Source: Hondaea fermentalgiana
Taxonomy: Eukaryota > Sar > Bigyra > Thraustochytrida > Thraustochytriidae
Length of the DNA stretch: 39,630 nucleotides
Direction of reading: 5' to 3'
NCBI GenBank assembly: GCA_014084085.1
Contig: NPFB01000094.1
Span: 1 to 39,630 of the forward strand
A model generated the notes under the pieces. It had not been told where the DNA came from, did no database searches, and saw only the letters and a list, made by a program, of their open reading frames with translations. The stretch's first letter is position 1, and each line of letters begins with the position of its first letter. Position numbers and translations under genes: made by a program. This document shows, piece after piece, positions 27,115 to 36,597 of this stretch.

Positions 27115-28779
27115 ATGACAACGGGGAAGACCCACACGCTCAAAGACGAGGAGGCGAAGAATGATACGATTGGCTTCTTTTGCTCTTATCCGGTGGAAAA
27201 TACGCGACTGGCCATGGTGCAGGTCCTGCGCAACGAATGGGGTCTGGCTCCGCGACTTGCGCGCTCGCGAGATTGTATCTTGCAATGGTCGCCGTATACG
27301 CGGATCAACTGGAATCGCGCTCTGGAAGGAGATCTCATCGTCTCGAGCTATTTCGCCCATGCGGGTCTCTCGGACAAAGCGCGACTCATGCAAATACTCC
27401 ACAAGTTTGTTGCTGCTGGTAAGATTGCACAAGGAAGTTTTGGAAATGATTCAAGCGAGAAAGAAACGTATTCGGCCCGAGACACAGCGCGAGAAACTTT
27501 TGGCGATGATGCAAGCGAGAGGAAAACTTGTTCGGCCCGACTCACTGCGCAAGAAACTTATGGTGATGATGTAAGCGAGAAAGAAACCCGTTCGGCTCGA
27601 GACACAGCGCAAGGAAGTCTTGGCGATGATACAAGCAAGGAAGAAACCTCCTCGGCTCAAGATACCGCCCGCGAGATCCTAGGCGACTTTAAAGTGCTTA
27701 GTAACGACGAGGTACGCGGCGCAGTGCTCGCAGATATCCTTTCCGCTTCTCCTCAGCGAGTCTGGGTTCTCAAGGCTAGCAAGACAAACAATGCCACCGA
27801 GGTGCACTTTTTGCAGGGCGCCGATACGGATTCACTCGTGCGAGTTCTTCATCATTTAGATGAAGAGCAACATGATGGCGATCGCGAGAACGAGATGAAG
27901 ATATCCAAGAAGCGTAATCAGCTCGACAAGCACAAAGAGGCAGGGCAAGATGCACAAGATCGCGAGGCCACGTCGAAGAGACCCAAGGCGGTTAGCCATC
28001 CAAAACTTGGCGAGTGGCTTTTGCAAGGGCTGGTGGACCGCCCGTTGCTTTATCGCGGGCGCAAATTTCACATGCGCGTCAATGTACTTGCCGTAGGGAG
28101 CCTGCGGGTCTTTGTGCACCGCGACGTAGTGCTTCACGTCGCTTGCGAGCCATACCGCCACGCAGACTGGTCCAATTCTTTCGTGCACGTAACCAATCAT
28201 GTCGTGCAGAGCCGACACCCATCCTATGCGCCGGCGGAAGCGCAAATCACGCTTTCAAGGTTAGAAGGTTTCTTGGATGAGGCGCGTCAAAGACGAACCG
28301 ATGCAGAGCGTCGCATCCGTGCCGGGATTCATCGCGCGGTCTGCGCTGTTTTCGAGGCGCTGCGTTGCCAAGCTGACAAGCGCGACTTTTTCCCCATGCT
28401 CAACGCCTTCGAGGTCTTTGGGTTCGATTTCATCGTCCGCGAAGATGAGGGGTTTTCGCTGCAGCTTCTCGAGGTGAACCACGGGCCTGCGCTCGAGGGC
28501 CACACGTCCATGCGATCCAGCGAAACGGCCTGGAAGGACTCCGTGTGCTTCCGCACCGTCCGGGATGTGTTGCGCGTCATTTTGGGGGACATCCTCCGGC
28601 CGTCCCAGCTGGCTTCAGCTGATCATCATCGTGGAGCTGGCAGCGACAAGAATGACGAGAGCGACGAGAACGGCGCTCCGCTCTCGACTGCCTTTGACGA
28701 GGTCTACTGCGCGCCTGACGCCCGCTTCCTCTCGGCTTCGATGGCTGCGCGGCTCTCGTCCTCGCCGAGGTCGAGGTAG
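27115..28779 (+). CDS. Tubulin-tyrosine-ligase-like (TTL) protein with internal 20-residue repeat
   Basis: The ATG at 27115 has a favourable A at -3 and gives 554 residues. An in-frame ATG at 26953 has a poor context and adds no recognisable sequence. TTL-family enzymes add amino acids to tubulin or other proteins using ATP. N-terminal conserved-looking text is IGFFCSYPVENTR and LQWSPYTRINW. Residues 108-187 are four tandem 20-residue repeats. The ATP-grasp part follows: VWVLKASKTNNATEVHFL (near 216), a polar insert, WLLQGLVDRPLLYRGRKFHMRVNVL, HVTNHVVQ, FEVFGFDFIV and LQLLEVNHGPALEGH. The lysine and LEVN metal-site motif are kept, but the usual KPSxxNRGxGI loop is changed to KASKTNNATEV. It may be a divergent active ligase or a weakened one. 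It is head-to-head with the LIM gene. Confidence 0.8.
   Translation: MTTGKTHTLKDEEAKNDTIGFFCSYPVENTRLAMVQVLRNEWGLAPRLARSRDCILQWSPYTRINWNRALEGDLIVSSYFAHAGLSDKARLMQILHKFVAAGKIAQGSFGNDSSEKETYSARDTARETFGDDASERKTCSARLTAQETYGDDVSEKETRSARDTAQGSLGDDTSKEETSSAQDTAREILGDFKVLSNDEVRGAVLADILSASPQRVWVLKASKTNNATEVHFLQGADTDSLVRVLHHLDEEQHDGDRENEMKISKKRNQLDKHKEAGQDAQDREATSKRPKAVSHPKLGEWLLQGLVDRPLLYRGRKFHMRVNVLAVGSLRVFVHRDVVLHVACEPYRHADWSNSFVHVTNHVVQSRHPSYAPAEAQITLSRLEGFLDEARQRRTDAERRIRAGIHRAVCAVFEALRCQADKRDFFPMLNAFEVFGFDFIVREDEGFSLQLLEVNHGPALEGHTSMRSSETAWKDSVCFRTVRDVLRVILGDILRPSQLASADHHRGAGSDKNDESDENGAPLSTAFDEVYCAPDARFLSASMAARLSSSPRSR
27436..27675 (+). repeat. Four tandem 60-base coding repeats
   Basis: Units start at 27436, 27496, 27556 and 27616, each encoding 20 residues of the form xFGDDxSEKETxSAxDTAxE. 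They differ by scattered substitutions but keep exact length, as expected from unequal exchange under frame selection. They lie between the N-terminal part and the ATP-grasp core. Confidence 0.9.
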
Positions 28780-30569
28780 GTCCAGCGGTGACCACCTCGT
28801 ACTGAAGCCTAACTTCAGCTTCCATTCAGCCATCCATGCCAACTATACTGTACTACTGTACTACTACTACTACTACTGCTTTTACAACTATTGCAGGGCA
28901 GCTGCAGCTGCATGGTGTGGCTGTTGCACTCGCTGGCCATGGTGAAACTGCAAAGCTAGCCCTGAATGAGAATTGAATGTATATCCTGCCTGCCTGCCTG
29001 CCTGCCTTCTACACGGCCCATGCTCTCTGTTCGGCGCTGCCGGGGAAAACACTGTTCAACGAGCTGGCCAGCTCGACTTGCCATTCCTTCCCTTCCCTTC
29101 CCTTCCCTTCCCTTGACGCGAAACCGCGAGGGTGGATCATTTCATTTCATTCCTTCGCGTTCTCAGGCTCAGCTCCTCGACCCTCGCCTTGTTCTCCCCG
29201 CCGCGTCTGCGCGAGGCCCTCCTCCTCCTCCTCCATTCGCCCTCGGCCCCTGCCCGCCGTCCTCCGCATTTGCAAACTCCCCGCGCTGCAGCTGCAGCTG
29301 CTTCCTCCCCCCGCTTCCCGAGCCCTTCTCCGCGGCCGCGTACGTCTCGTCCGCCATGGTCTCCGTCTTCTCCGCGTTTTCATCTCCTTCCTCCCGGCGC
29401 TCTCTGTGTTTTCTTTCGTGCGGCTCGCCCTCCCTTCTTATTTTTTTTTACAGTTAGAGAGCCCCGCGCCGCGTCGAGCCCAGAATCTCTGCGCGGCAGC
29501 CGCCTGCAGCCCTCCGCCGCGCGCGAGCGGCTTGGCTTGGCGCGGCTGCGCTGCGCTGCGCTGCGCTGCGCTGCGCTGCGCGCGCGCGGCGCGGAGGGAG
29601 GGGCCAGCGCGGGTCGCGGCGCAGAGGCGCGGCTCAGCCAGCCAGGTGTCGATTCGGGGTTCCGCTCCCGAACCAGGAGCGCCGCGGCCTCGCGCTCGCA
29701 CGCCGTTCTCGCGGCGCCGCGGCGCGGTCGCGCCCGGCGCTGCAAAACTCTCTCGCGCCTCCCCTGCCTCGTGCACGTCGACACTACGTCGTGGCCGCGC
29801 GCGGCATCGGCGGCAGCATCGGCGACTGCGACGGCGACTGCGACAGCGACTGCGACAGCGGCAGCATCAGCGGCAGCGAGGAGGACCTGCACAGCGCGGC
29901 GGGCGAGCGAAGAGCAGCTCGCGAGCGGCTCGGGCGGTGAGCTCGACACAGACAGACCGCCAGACAGACACTCAGACAGACACTCAGACAGACACTCACC
30001 GTCAGACGGACACACAGACCCTCGTTCTCCACGATCCAGAGTCCGGGTCCGGGTCCGGGTGCGTGCTCGAGGCGCCTCGCGTGGCCTGCCTCGCGGTCGC
30101 GGGTCCTGCCGCGGGCGTCGACCGCCGGCGGCGCAGGAGCGCGAGCTTTCCCCCGGCGAGACCTCGAAATCCTCGGTGTCGACGGGGACGACCCGGTCGA
30201 CCTGCGCGAGGAGAGCAGCAGCCGAGCGTAGTGCAGCAGCAGCGCCGGTGCGGCGACTGTTCCGAGGCCGAGGAAAACACCGCCAAGATTCCTGCTCAGC
30301 TCTTCGAGTTTGTTCTCAGAGTCCGCGCGAGAACTCTGAGTCAGGCGGGACCCGCGCGCGCAGGCTTGGCGGCCTTCTTCGGTTCCCGAGAGCAGTGAAC
30401 CAACCCCCCCTTCCCCGGCTCCTTCAAGTTGGGGGAGAACGACGAGGAGAACCTGCGGCAGAAGACCGACCAACCCCCGCAAAGTTACAGACGAAGGGCC
30501 GAGGGAAGGGAGCCCGGGAGGAAGGAGCACTGCACGCGGCGCGAGCAACGGCAAATCGGAATTGAGACC
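28780..30569. other. 1.8 kb gene-free, array-rich region
   Basis: Between the TTL-like stop and the next start there are many simple arrays: CTA (about 28857-28877), TGCC (28985-29008), CCTTC (29084-29114), CTGCG (29544-29581), a 12-base cagacagacact unit in about three copies (29961-29998) and GGGTCC (about 30041-30056). Two long plus-strand frames cross it but are pure low-complexity sequence. The right part must include the promoter and leader of the next gene; a 5' intron cannot be excluded. Confidence 0.55.
29544..29581. repeat. (CTGCG)n pentanucleotide array
   Basis: Seven or so CTGCG units run into an alternating CG stretch. The array lies about 1 kb upstream of the next start codon. 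Confidence 0.8.
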
Positions 30570-31676
30570 ATGGACATCGTCGCCAGCGTCGTCGCGCCGC
30601 ACATCCGCGCGACCGCCAAAGACTGGATCGTCGACGCCCTCAAACCCTCGGAGACGCAGTACTACAGCAGTGCAAGTAGCAGGAGCGGGAGCGGCAGTGG
30701 CAGCGACCTCTCGCCAACATCCCCGCTGTCCTCGTGGTCTTCGGACTCGTCAGCGTCAACGCCGCTCATGTCCCCAAGATCTTCCCCGGCTTCGCCTGCG
30801 TCCAAGTCACCTACACGCGCCCAGCGAAGAGCCCGCGCGCGACGCAACGGCATGTCCGCGAACTCGAGTCCGCTTGGCACGACGCTGCAGTGGTTGCAAG
30901 AGACTTGTCAGCAAGGTCTCGAAGCCTTTTTCACATCGCAAGATCAGCTCACCACGGCCAATCTACCGCTTCCCACGAGATCTGAGCGCTGGGCCGTCGC
31001 AAAGCAGCGCCGCTTCCATTCATGCCAGAACGAGCCCGATCATATCCGAGAACTCTATGACGAGCTGCCTACACTTCGTAAGCGTGTAGTGCATGAGGCT
31101 GCCATTTTGAACGACTTCATTAAGCGTGGGACTGCAACTGTCCTCGGACTCGAAGAGTACGCCGCACATCGTAGCATCAGTCGTACCTTGCGAGGTGCCA
31201 TCAGCAGCTTGCGCCGCTACGTGCGCACATGTGCAGAGATTTCCTTCTTCAACCGGGCCCTTGAGGTCATCGACTCTTTGGAAAGCGATCGTAAAGCATT
31301 ACAGTACATGCGCCTAGCGTGGGACCGTAGACTCCGCAAGTCCCATCAGTCTCAGGAGAGTTTTAGCCACTTTCGACGCGGCCACCTCGACGAGTCGAGG
31401 CTTAGCGAAAAGTCTCGACTGGAGCTTCAAGGTCTTTTGCTCGAGTACCAACGCCTTCGCGACAGCCATCAAAAGGTGTATGCTTGCCTCAATTTGCTTC
31501 ACTCCCGTCTCCACAGTGTTCATGTGAGTCTCATCAAGAGCGCCACAGTTGAGTTCCAGCTTTTGCAAGCCTTCAAGGACCATCTTTTTATCCATCCTTC
31601 CAAGCAAGGTGAAAAGTTGTACCAGGCCAACTTGCGCACATTCTACCAATCTATGGCCACACTTTATCCCCTGTAA
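30570..31676 (+). CDS. Unrecognised helical protein with Ser-rich N-terminus
   Basis: The ATG at 30570 gives 368 residues; the frame upstream contains no ATG. Residues 1-28 could form an amphipathic helix (MDIVASVVAPHIRATAKDWIVDAL). Residues 30-100 are Ser/Pro-rich with many SP sites (SPTSPLSS, SPRSSPASPASKSPT), a likely phosphorylation target. From about 105 to 368 the sequence is a continuous series of predicted long helices with regular hydrophobic spacing and Arg/Lys clusters (TLRKRVVHEAAILNDFI, ISSLRRYVRTCAEISFF, LEYQRLRDSHQKVYACLNLL). The shape is compatible with a BAR/AH-type or coiled-coil membrane-binding domain, which is only an inference from composition. I do not recognise the family. 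Confidence 0.75.
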   Translation: MDIVASVVAPHIRATAKDWIVDALKPSETQYYSSASSRSGSGSGSDLSPTSPLSSWSSDSSASTPLMSPRSSPASPASKSPTRAQRRARARRNGMSANSSPLGTTLQWLQETCQQGLEAFFTSQDQLTTANLPLPTRSERWAVAKQRRFHSCQNEPDHIRELYDELPTLRKRVVHEAAILNDFIKRGTATVLGLEEYAAHRSISRTLRGAISSLRRYVRTCAEISFFNRALEVIDSLESDRKALQYMRLAWDRRLRKSHQSQESFSHFRRGHLDESRLSEKSRLELQGLLLEYQRLRDSHQKVYACLNLLHSRLHSVHVSLIKSATVEFQLLQAFKDHLFIHPSKQGEKLYQANLRTFYQSMATLYPL

Positions 31677-31987
31677 GATCTTGGCGCCTTTGTTCATGTG
31701 TACATACCAAACAAAAATTCCATCGTGAGCCCCGAGGCCTGCCTTTGTACAAAAGTAAAATTCAAAACAGAACATAGATTTTTACGTCTCTTAACTGTAA
31801 AGCAGACGATACGCGTTTGTCTGTCTGCTGTAGTATAGCTAGTAGAAGAAAGCTTTTTGCTGGGTTCAAATGAAATCTTCAGAGCGAGCCACATTCAACC
31901 ATTTCTTGTGTTGTGAAAGAAGGAGAAAGAAAAAATTATGTGGGTCATTTGGAACAATTTTTTTCTTCGTCACATGGTTATAAACCT
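31677..31987. other. Convergent 3' region
   Basis: The 311 bases between the stops of two convergent genes are A/T-rich. The stop codon of the minus-strand P4H-like gene is embedded in an AATAAA hexamer (31987-31992). No gene is seen. Confidence 0.5.
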
Positions 31988-34405
31988 TTATTCTGTCGAC
32001 TCTTGCAACGAGAGATAAGATGACAAGGCATCGTGACCCGCAAACTTGGCAAGTTCCGATGGACGCGACTTTTCGTTCTCGTTGGGCGCAAAATGCTCCG
32101 GCCCAAGACCAGCCTTCCGCAAAAGCCACTCACAGACGGCCCGATTGCCTCGCTGCGCCGCCTTGTGCAAACATCCCTGGCCATTGTGGTTGATGCGCGT
32201 AAAATCAACCCCACGCTCGAGCAAGTAATCGCACAAGGTCAAGGCGCTCTCGTGCTGAGGACTCTGCGCAACCCACATGGCCAAGTTGCAACCGAAAGAG
32301 TTGCTCGTAGCCGGACTTGCACCCGCCTTCTCGATGAGATACTTGCAAACCTCAACGTGGCCCTGCCAGGCTGCAAAACACAACGGCGTCGTACCGTCTC
32401 CCGTGACCGCGTCAGCAGGACTTGCCTGGTCTTCGACGAGCCAACGAACAACATCCATGTGACCATTACGTGCAGCCCAATGCAGCGCCGTGCGCATACT
32501 GTAGCCCCGACGCGCCTTTTGCGAAGCATTTACGGGGTCCAATTTACATTCATGCACAAGAAACTTGCACACTTCGAGGTTTCCAAAGCCCGCGGCCCAG
32601 AGAAGCCCGTTCGCACCATTGCGATCTACTGCCGCGTGCGCGTCCCAACCAGCAGCAACGGCCTTGCGAAGCGCCTCGAGATCGCCACTTCGGCATGCAT
32701 CCAGCTCAGGTCCCAAACTACGAATACGGCCTGCGGCAACTGATGCGTCCAGGGACGCTCGCTCACGAATTGCACGCGCTACATCGTCTGGGTCAAGACG
32801 TTGCACGTCAGACGTAGATGCAGCAGCAGCAGCAAACGGGGCCAGGTCGGGCGCGCTTCTTAAAGCAAAGAGCGCATCCGATTGACGTTGCACCGCTTCA
32901 AAGGCGACCTGGTGCGTTTCGACGCCATGTGCGGTCTTGAGATGCCATTCGAGCCCACCAGTTGCAGCGCGGACAAAAGCGCCGCACTTCACGCACATGA
33001 CCTGACCTTGTGCACCTTGCCTTGCGACATAGGTCTTGGACGACATTGTCAGCTTGCCCGAACCATCCTCGCTTGCGCTAATGAAAGCAAGAGGGTGTTC
33101 ACTCGGCAACTCGTCCACGAGCGCGCGCGCCAAATCATCACGAGACAGCTCGCGCTCCAGACCAAGCGCCGAAACGACAAGAACTTTTGGCGCTTCTGGG
33201 CGCGCAGCGCGTTGGATCCGGAAGAGCGACCAGTACACGGATGACGGCAATCTTGACTCAAACTCGGGCTTGCTCGCTTCATTCAGACGGCGTAGAGAGC
33301 CCTTTGCGAGATGACGCTGTGAAGGACACAAATGTGCTAGCCGCTCCTCCAGCATCTTCTCAACATTCGTTTGGAGATCCAAAGGCGCCTCCGAGACATG
33401 ATCCTCTTGCACACGAGCCATTTTCGTGCGTTCTGCTTCGGTGCCTAAACTCGATCGTGGTCGCCTTGCGGACGTTGGGAGTGACTCACGTCCGCCTTGG
33501 TCGTCTGACGCGTCGCTGCCGGCAGCAGAGCCATCCTCACTCGTTTCGCCCATGTCGTGCGGCGCGGACGGGATGTTTTGCGATTTTGTTTTCGATTTGT
33601 TTTTCTTTTTTGTCTTTTGTCGCGCGCCTTGATACAGCACATCGGTGCGAATAATGCACTTGGACCCACGTCGCAGCACCGAACCCTCATGCAAAGGATT
33701 GGGGTAGCTCCCCGGCATGGAGCCATGCGGAAAGACGAGAATGTCACCCCTGCGAGGTACATTGGCACCAGCCACGCGCAGCACGCTAGTGTCTTCAATA
33801 ATAGGCGTATTGCCGCGCCGAGAGGGCTTGATTGCTGGGTCTGGGCAAAAGAACGTCGTCTCGCCGCCCTCAAAGCCTTCATTCAGATACATGACCACGG
33901 AGAACGCAGAAAAACGCACGAGGTGCTGGTCCGCCGAGCCCTTGCCGACATGCTCGGTAAAGGCCTTGTCGAAATGCGGCGTACTGGCGTCGCCCTCTTG
34001 GTAGCAATATGTGCGCAGGAAGCTCGACAGCTCGGCGCCCTCCGGCTCCAGGGGCCGCGGGTTCTTGGGCCCGGCCTCCGCGTCGAGCCACGGCCGGAGT
34101 CGCTTCCCGAGCCGCGCCACGGCCTCGTCCGCGACCTGGAGGGCGACGTGGTGCTGCGACTGCCTCCTGCTCTGGTGCCCGTCCTCCCTGTGTTTCCCCA
34201 CCGACTTGCCGTGCACCTCGCGCACGAGCGCCTCCAGCGCCGCGCACTCCTCCTCGCGCAGGGCCTTGCGGACCACGCGCGCCCCGGGGACGCCATGGAC
34301 GGCATCCGCGTGCGTCTCCGCGGGCGCCTCCGCGCTCAGCGCCGAGGCGAGGTAGGTCTCCAGCCTCTCCGCGAACGCCTCGGCGCCTGCCTCCGTGCGG
34401 CCCAT
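31988..34405 (-). CDS. Prolyl-4-hydroxylase-like oxygenase / C2H2 finger / ankyrin fusion
   Basis: The ATG at 34405 gives 805 residues; the frame upstream has no ATG. Residues 40-260 are a P4H-type 2-oxoglutarate/Fe(II) dioxygenase: H144 and D146 in TPHFDKAF, VMYLNEGFEGGETTFF, H239 in PLHEGSVL and R253 (2-oxoglutarate binding) in CIIRTDVLY. All core residues are kept, so it should be active, hydroxylating a protein or small molecule. A basic Lys-rich stretch (264-275), a possible nuclear signal, and an acidic linker follow. A single zinc-finger-like motif occurs at 471-493 (CVKC, then HLKTAH). Five or so ankyrin repeats fill 570-800, for example TALHWAARNGHMDVVRWLV and TPLCFAAWQGHVEVCKYLI. 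No signal peptide is seen, so it is probably cytosolic or nuclear, unlike ER collagen prolyl hydroxylases. It is head-to-head with the J-protein gene. Confidence 0.88.
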   Translation of the reverse strand: MGRTEAGAEAFAERLETYLASALSAEAPAETHADAVHGVPGARVVRKALREEECAALEALVREVHGKSVGKHREDGHQSRRQSQHHVALQVADEAVARLGKRLRPWLDAEAGPKNPRPLEPEGAELSSFLRTYCYQEGDASTPHFDKAFTEHVGKGSADQHLVRFSAFSVVMYLNEGFEGGETTFFCPDPAIKPSRRGNTPIIEDTSVLRVAGANVPRRGDILVFPHGSMPGSYPNPLHEGSVLRRGSKCIIRTDVLYQGARQKTKKKNKSKTKSQNIPSAPHDMGETSEDGSAAGSDASDDQGGRESLPTSARRPRSSLGTEAERTKMARVQEDHVSEAPLDLQTNVEKMLEERLAHLCPSQRHLAKGSLRRLNEASKPEFESRLPSSVYWSLFRIQRAARPEAPKVLVVSALGLERELSRDDLARALVDELPSEHPLAFISASEDGSGKLTMSSKTYVARQGAQGQVMCVKCGAFVRAATGGLEWHLKTAHGVETHQVAFEAVQRQSDALFALRSAPDLAPFAAAAASTSDVQRLDPDDVARAIRERASLDASVAAGRIRSLGPELDACRSGDLEALRKAVAAGWDAHAAVDRNGANGLLWAAGFGNLEVCKFLVHECKLDPVNASQKARRGYSMRTALHWAARNGHMDVVRWLVEDQASPADAVTGDGTTPLCFAAWQGHVEVCKYLIEKAGASPATSNSFGCNLAMWVAQSPQHESALTLCDYLLERGVDFTRINHNGQGCLHKAAQRGNRAVCEWLLRKAGLGPEHFAPNENEKSRPSELAKFAGHDALSSYLSLQESTE

Positions 34406-35448
34406 CGCGGCGCGCGGGCTCGGCGCTCCGGAGTTGGCGAAGGGACGGTCGAAGGGAGTTTGCTTGCTCGCTTGCTTTGCTCCGCGGCTTTGCGTGGCTC
34501 CGAGGAGGAAGCCGCTCGCGTATGACAAGCAAGAGGAAGCGCCAATGTGCACGCAGCCCAAGTGCGACAGGCTCAAGCTGCTGCTGGTTGGCGGGGAAGA
34601 GACAAACGGGACTGTTGGGCTGGGAGAGCGACGAGCTTTCTTTGCGCTGTCAACCAAACTTTCATGAGTTTCTTCAGGGAATCAAGCAGGGAATGCTTGC
34701 TATTCGGGAAAATTGACCTCGAGCTCGTTTTCATCTTTGACGGGAAAAAAGAACACGATCCTTATCACCTTCGATGAGAATGAGGATGCACGTGCTTTTC
34801 AAGTTTTGCAAGGTCCGCTTGATCATGCTGAAGTGAAGTTAGCTTCGAAAACATGCATTTCCCCAGCCACGTACGCAAAAAAGCTTGACAATACAAAAGT
34901 CTCTCTTTTCAATCGATCCCGAAATCTTACAATCAATCAATCCATGCATGAACATCCATGTAAAAGGCTAGACCGCTAGCTAGACCTGTTGGTAGGCCAT
35001 TGTTTTTCTCTTGCACCAACCAGAAGAAATGGGAACTCCGTTTTACTTGCCTGCTTGAATGCCTTTTCTCATTCTGCAAGGCAAGGCAAGGCAAGGCAAG
35101 GCAAGGCAAGGCAAGGCAATAAGGCAAACAAGCGCCATTGTAGCTTGTGTCGCAAAGCAAAGAGGGTCTCCATCTTCGGAGCAAGCAATACCTTTTTAGT
35201 CGTAATGATGATGATGTCTGTGATACTACAGGCAGGAATTTTGTTCGCGACGTCATGACATGAGCACGCACACAAAACCCCATCCTTGCTCGCGCCTCGT
35301 CGTCGGGCGCACGACGACGCGGGAAGAGAAGGGGGAGGGAGAGTGCAGAAGAAGGAGACGAAGAGCGGACGGCGGCGCGACGCAAAGCGATCTTTGCACT
35401 CTGCGTGCGGCCGAGCGAAAGCCGCCAAGCGCGGCGTTTCGTCTCACA
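34406..35448. promoter_or_regulatory. Divergent promoter region (P4H-ankyrin / J-protein)
   Basis: About 1.04 kb lies between the divergent starts. The left 250 bases are GC-rich leader of the P4H-like gene, the middle is A/T-richer, and a GGCAA array lies at 35076-35119. An in-frame ATG at 35260 could extend the J-protein by 63 residues but would bury its signal peptide. No separate gene is seen. Confidence 0.5.
35076..35119. repeat. (GGCAA)n pentanucleotide array
   Basis: Eight or nine uninterrupted units of gcaag lie about 330 bases upstream of the J-protein start. Confidence 0.85.
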
Positions 35449-36597
35449 ATGTTCAGGATGAGCGTGCTGGCACGCGGCGTCGTGGCGCTGGTTATCTTCA
35501 TCCTGGCAGCAACGACGCAGGCCGAGGCCTTCGGAGGGCGTAGAGGGACTTCGTCGACGCCAGCAAGCGCGCATTTCAAGACACTTGGGCTCTCGCCGAC
35601 GGCGTCGACCGATGAGGTACGCTCTGCGTACAAGAAGCTTGCACGCGAATACCATCCTGACAGGAACAAAGACCCAAAGGCTCACGACAAATTCCTGCGC
35701 ATCAGCGAAGCGCACGAGGTCCTCATGGACCCTCGGCAGAGACGCGAAGCCGAGGCAAACGAGAATTTTGGACGAGGCAACAATTATCGAGGCAATACGC
35801 AATTTCATCATTTTCATCAGCAGCAACATCGTGCTCAGCAACATTGGCAGAGACAGCAACAGCGATACCATCAGCAGTTCCACCAGCAGCAGCAGTGGAG
35901 AGCCTCACAGCCGCCGCTCATGCTTCTCCTCGAAGATCTTCTTGCGAACTTGCCGGTCCTCGTACTCGTTTTTGTTGCAGCCTATCTTTTTCTTACACAG
36001 CAGTTCGATCCCCAGCCAAATCGTGGCGGCGGCGGTGGCGGCAACGGCAGAAATAGTTCCAGAGGCGCTCAGAGCCGAGCCGGCGCGACCCAGAGCAAGA
36101 CGTCGCAATGGCATCTTCGACGCGCAGACCTCACGTACCCAAATAAGCCCTTTGTCGTTGTGGTGATTACGCGAGAGCCCCTGGTCACGGAGAGCGGGAG
36201 TGCAACGCGCGTAAGTCGATGGATTGCCACGCTGAATGCCAGACATCGCAACGACAAGGTTTATTTCCGTGGCATTTCGCAGCAGACGATGGGCAAAGCG
36301 CGCCTCATGCAGTGGGAAGCTTTTGTCGAGGCCAAGACTCCGTGGTCAGCCTCTTCTCCTACCTCCTCCTCCTCGGAAACCCGGAGCGCTTCGCAAGAGA
36401 AAAATGACGCGGAAGAAGTCAGCGCCGTTGTCGTCCTGCGACCTTCTCAAAAGAAAATGGCAAGACTTCGTGCACCTGTGAGTCCAGACAACTTTGCCTT
36501 GCTCACTAGTTTTGTTGAGCGTCTGCTTGACGGCCAGACCCAATGGGTCACCGTAGAAAGCACTGGCTCAGGATCCTGGCCTGAGGTCCCTACGTAG
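35449..36597 (+). CDS. ER J-domain protein with one internal membrane segment
   Basis: The ATG at 35449 gives 382 residues and opens with a signal peptide or anchor (MFRMSVLARGVVALVIFILAATTQAEA). A J domain spans 42-100 with the HPD triad at 69-71 (REYHPDRNKD) and the usual AHEVLMDP end, so it can stimulate an Hsp70, probably the ER BiP. Residues 112-150 are rich in His and Gln. A hydrophobic segment at about 157-184 is a likely transmembrane helix, followed by a Gly/Asn/Ser linker. The C-terminal 160 residues (YPNKPFVVVVITREPLV, KARLMQWEAFVEAKTPW, VSAVVVLRPSQKK) are ordered but unrecognised. The layout of signal, J domain, TM and C-terminal domain is broadly like DNAJC16/DNAJC-type ER proteins. 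No zinc-finger region exists, so it is a class C protein. Confidence 0.87.
   Translation: MFRMSVLARGVVALVIFILAATTQAEAFGGRRGTSSTPASAHFKTLGLSPTASTDEVRSAYKKLAREYHPDRNKDPKAHDKFLRISEAHEVLMDPRQRREAEANENFGRGNNYRGNTQFHHFHQQQHRAQQHWQRQQQRYHQQFHQQQQWRASQPPLMLLLEDLLANLPVLVLVFVAAYLFLTQQFDPQPNRGGGGGGNGRNSSRGAQSRAGATQSKTSQWHLRRADLTYPNKPFVVVVITREPLVTESGSATRVSRWIATLNARHRNDKVYFRGISQQTMGKARLMQWEAFVEAKTPWSASSPTSSSSETRSASQEKNDAEEVSAVVVLRPSQKKMARLRAPVSPDNFALLTSFVERLLDGQTQWVTVESTGSGSWPEVPT

Noticed and set aside
27451..27660. Antisense open frame across the TTL repeat
   Set aside because: It stays open only because the coding repeat is periodic; it has no features of its own.
28977..30565. Two overlapping plus-strand frames of over 470 codons
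   Set aside because: Both are built from simple arrays and GC-rich sequence, overlap each other in different phases and show no conserved motif.
31860..31880. tRNA B-box-like ggttcaaat
   Set aside because: The following bases do not complete the T-arm, and no acceptor or D-arm pairs around it.
34933..35883. Minus-strand frame of 316 codons opposite the J-protein
   Set aside because: It is antisense to a well-supported J domain, and its hydrophobic start is the complement of the His/Gln-rich region.
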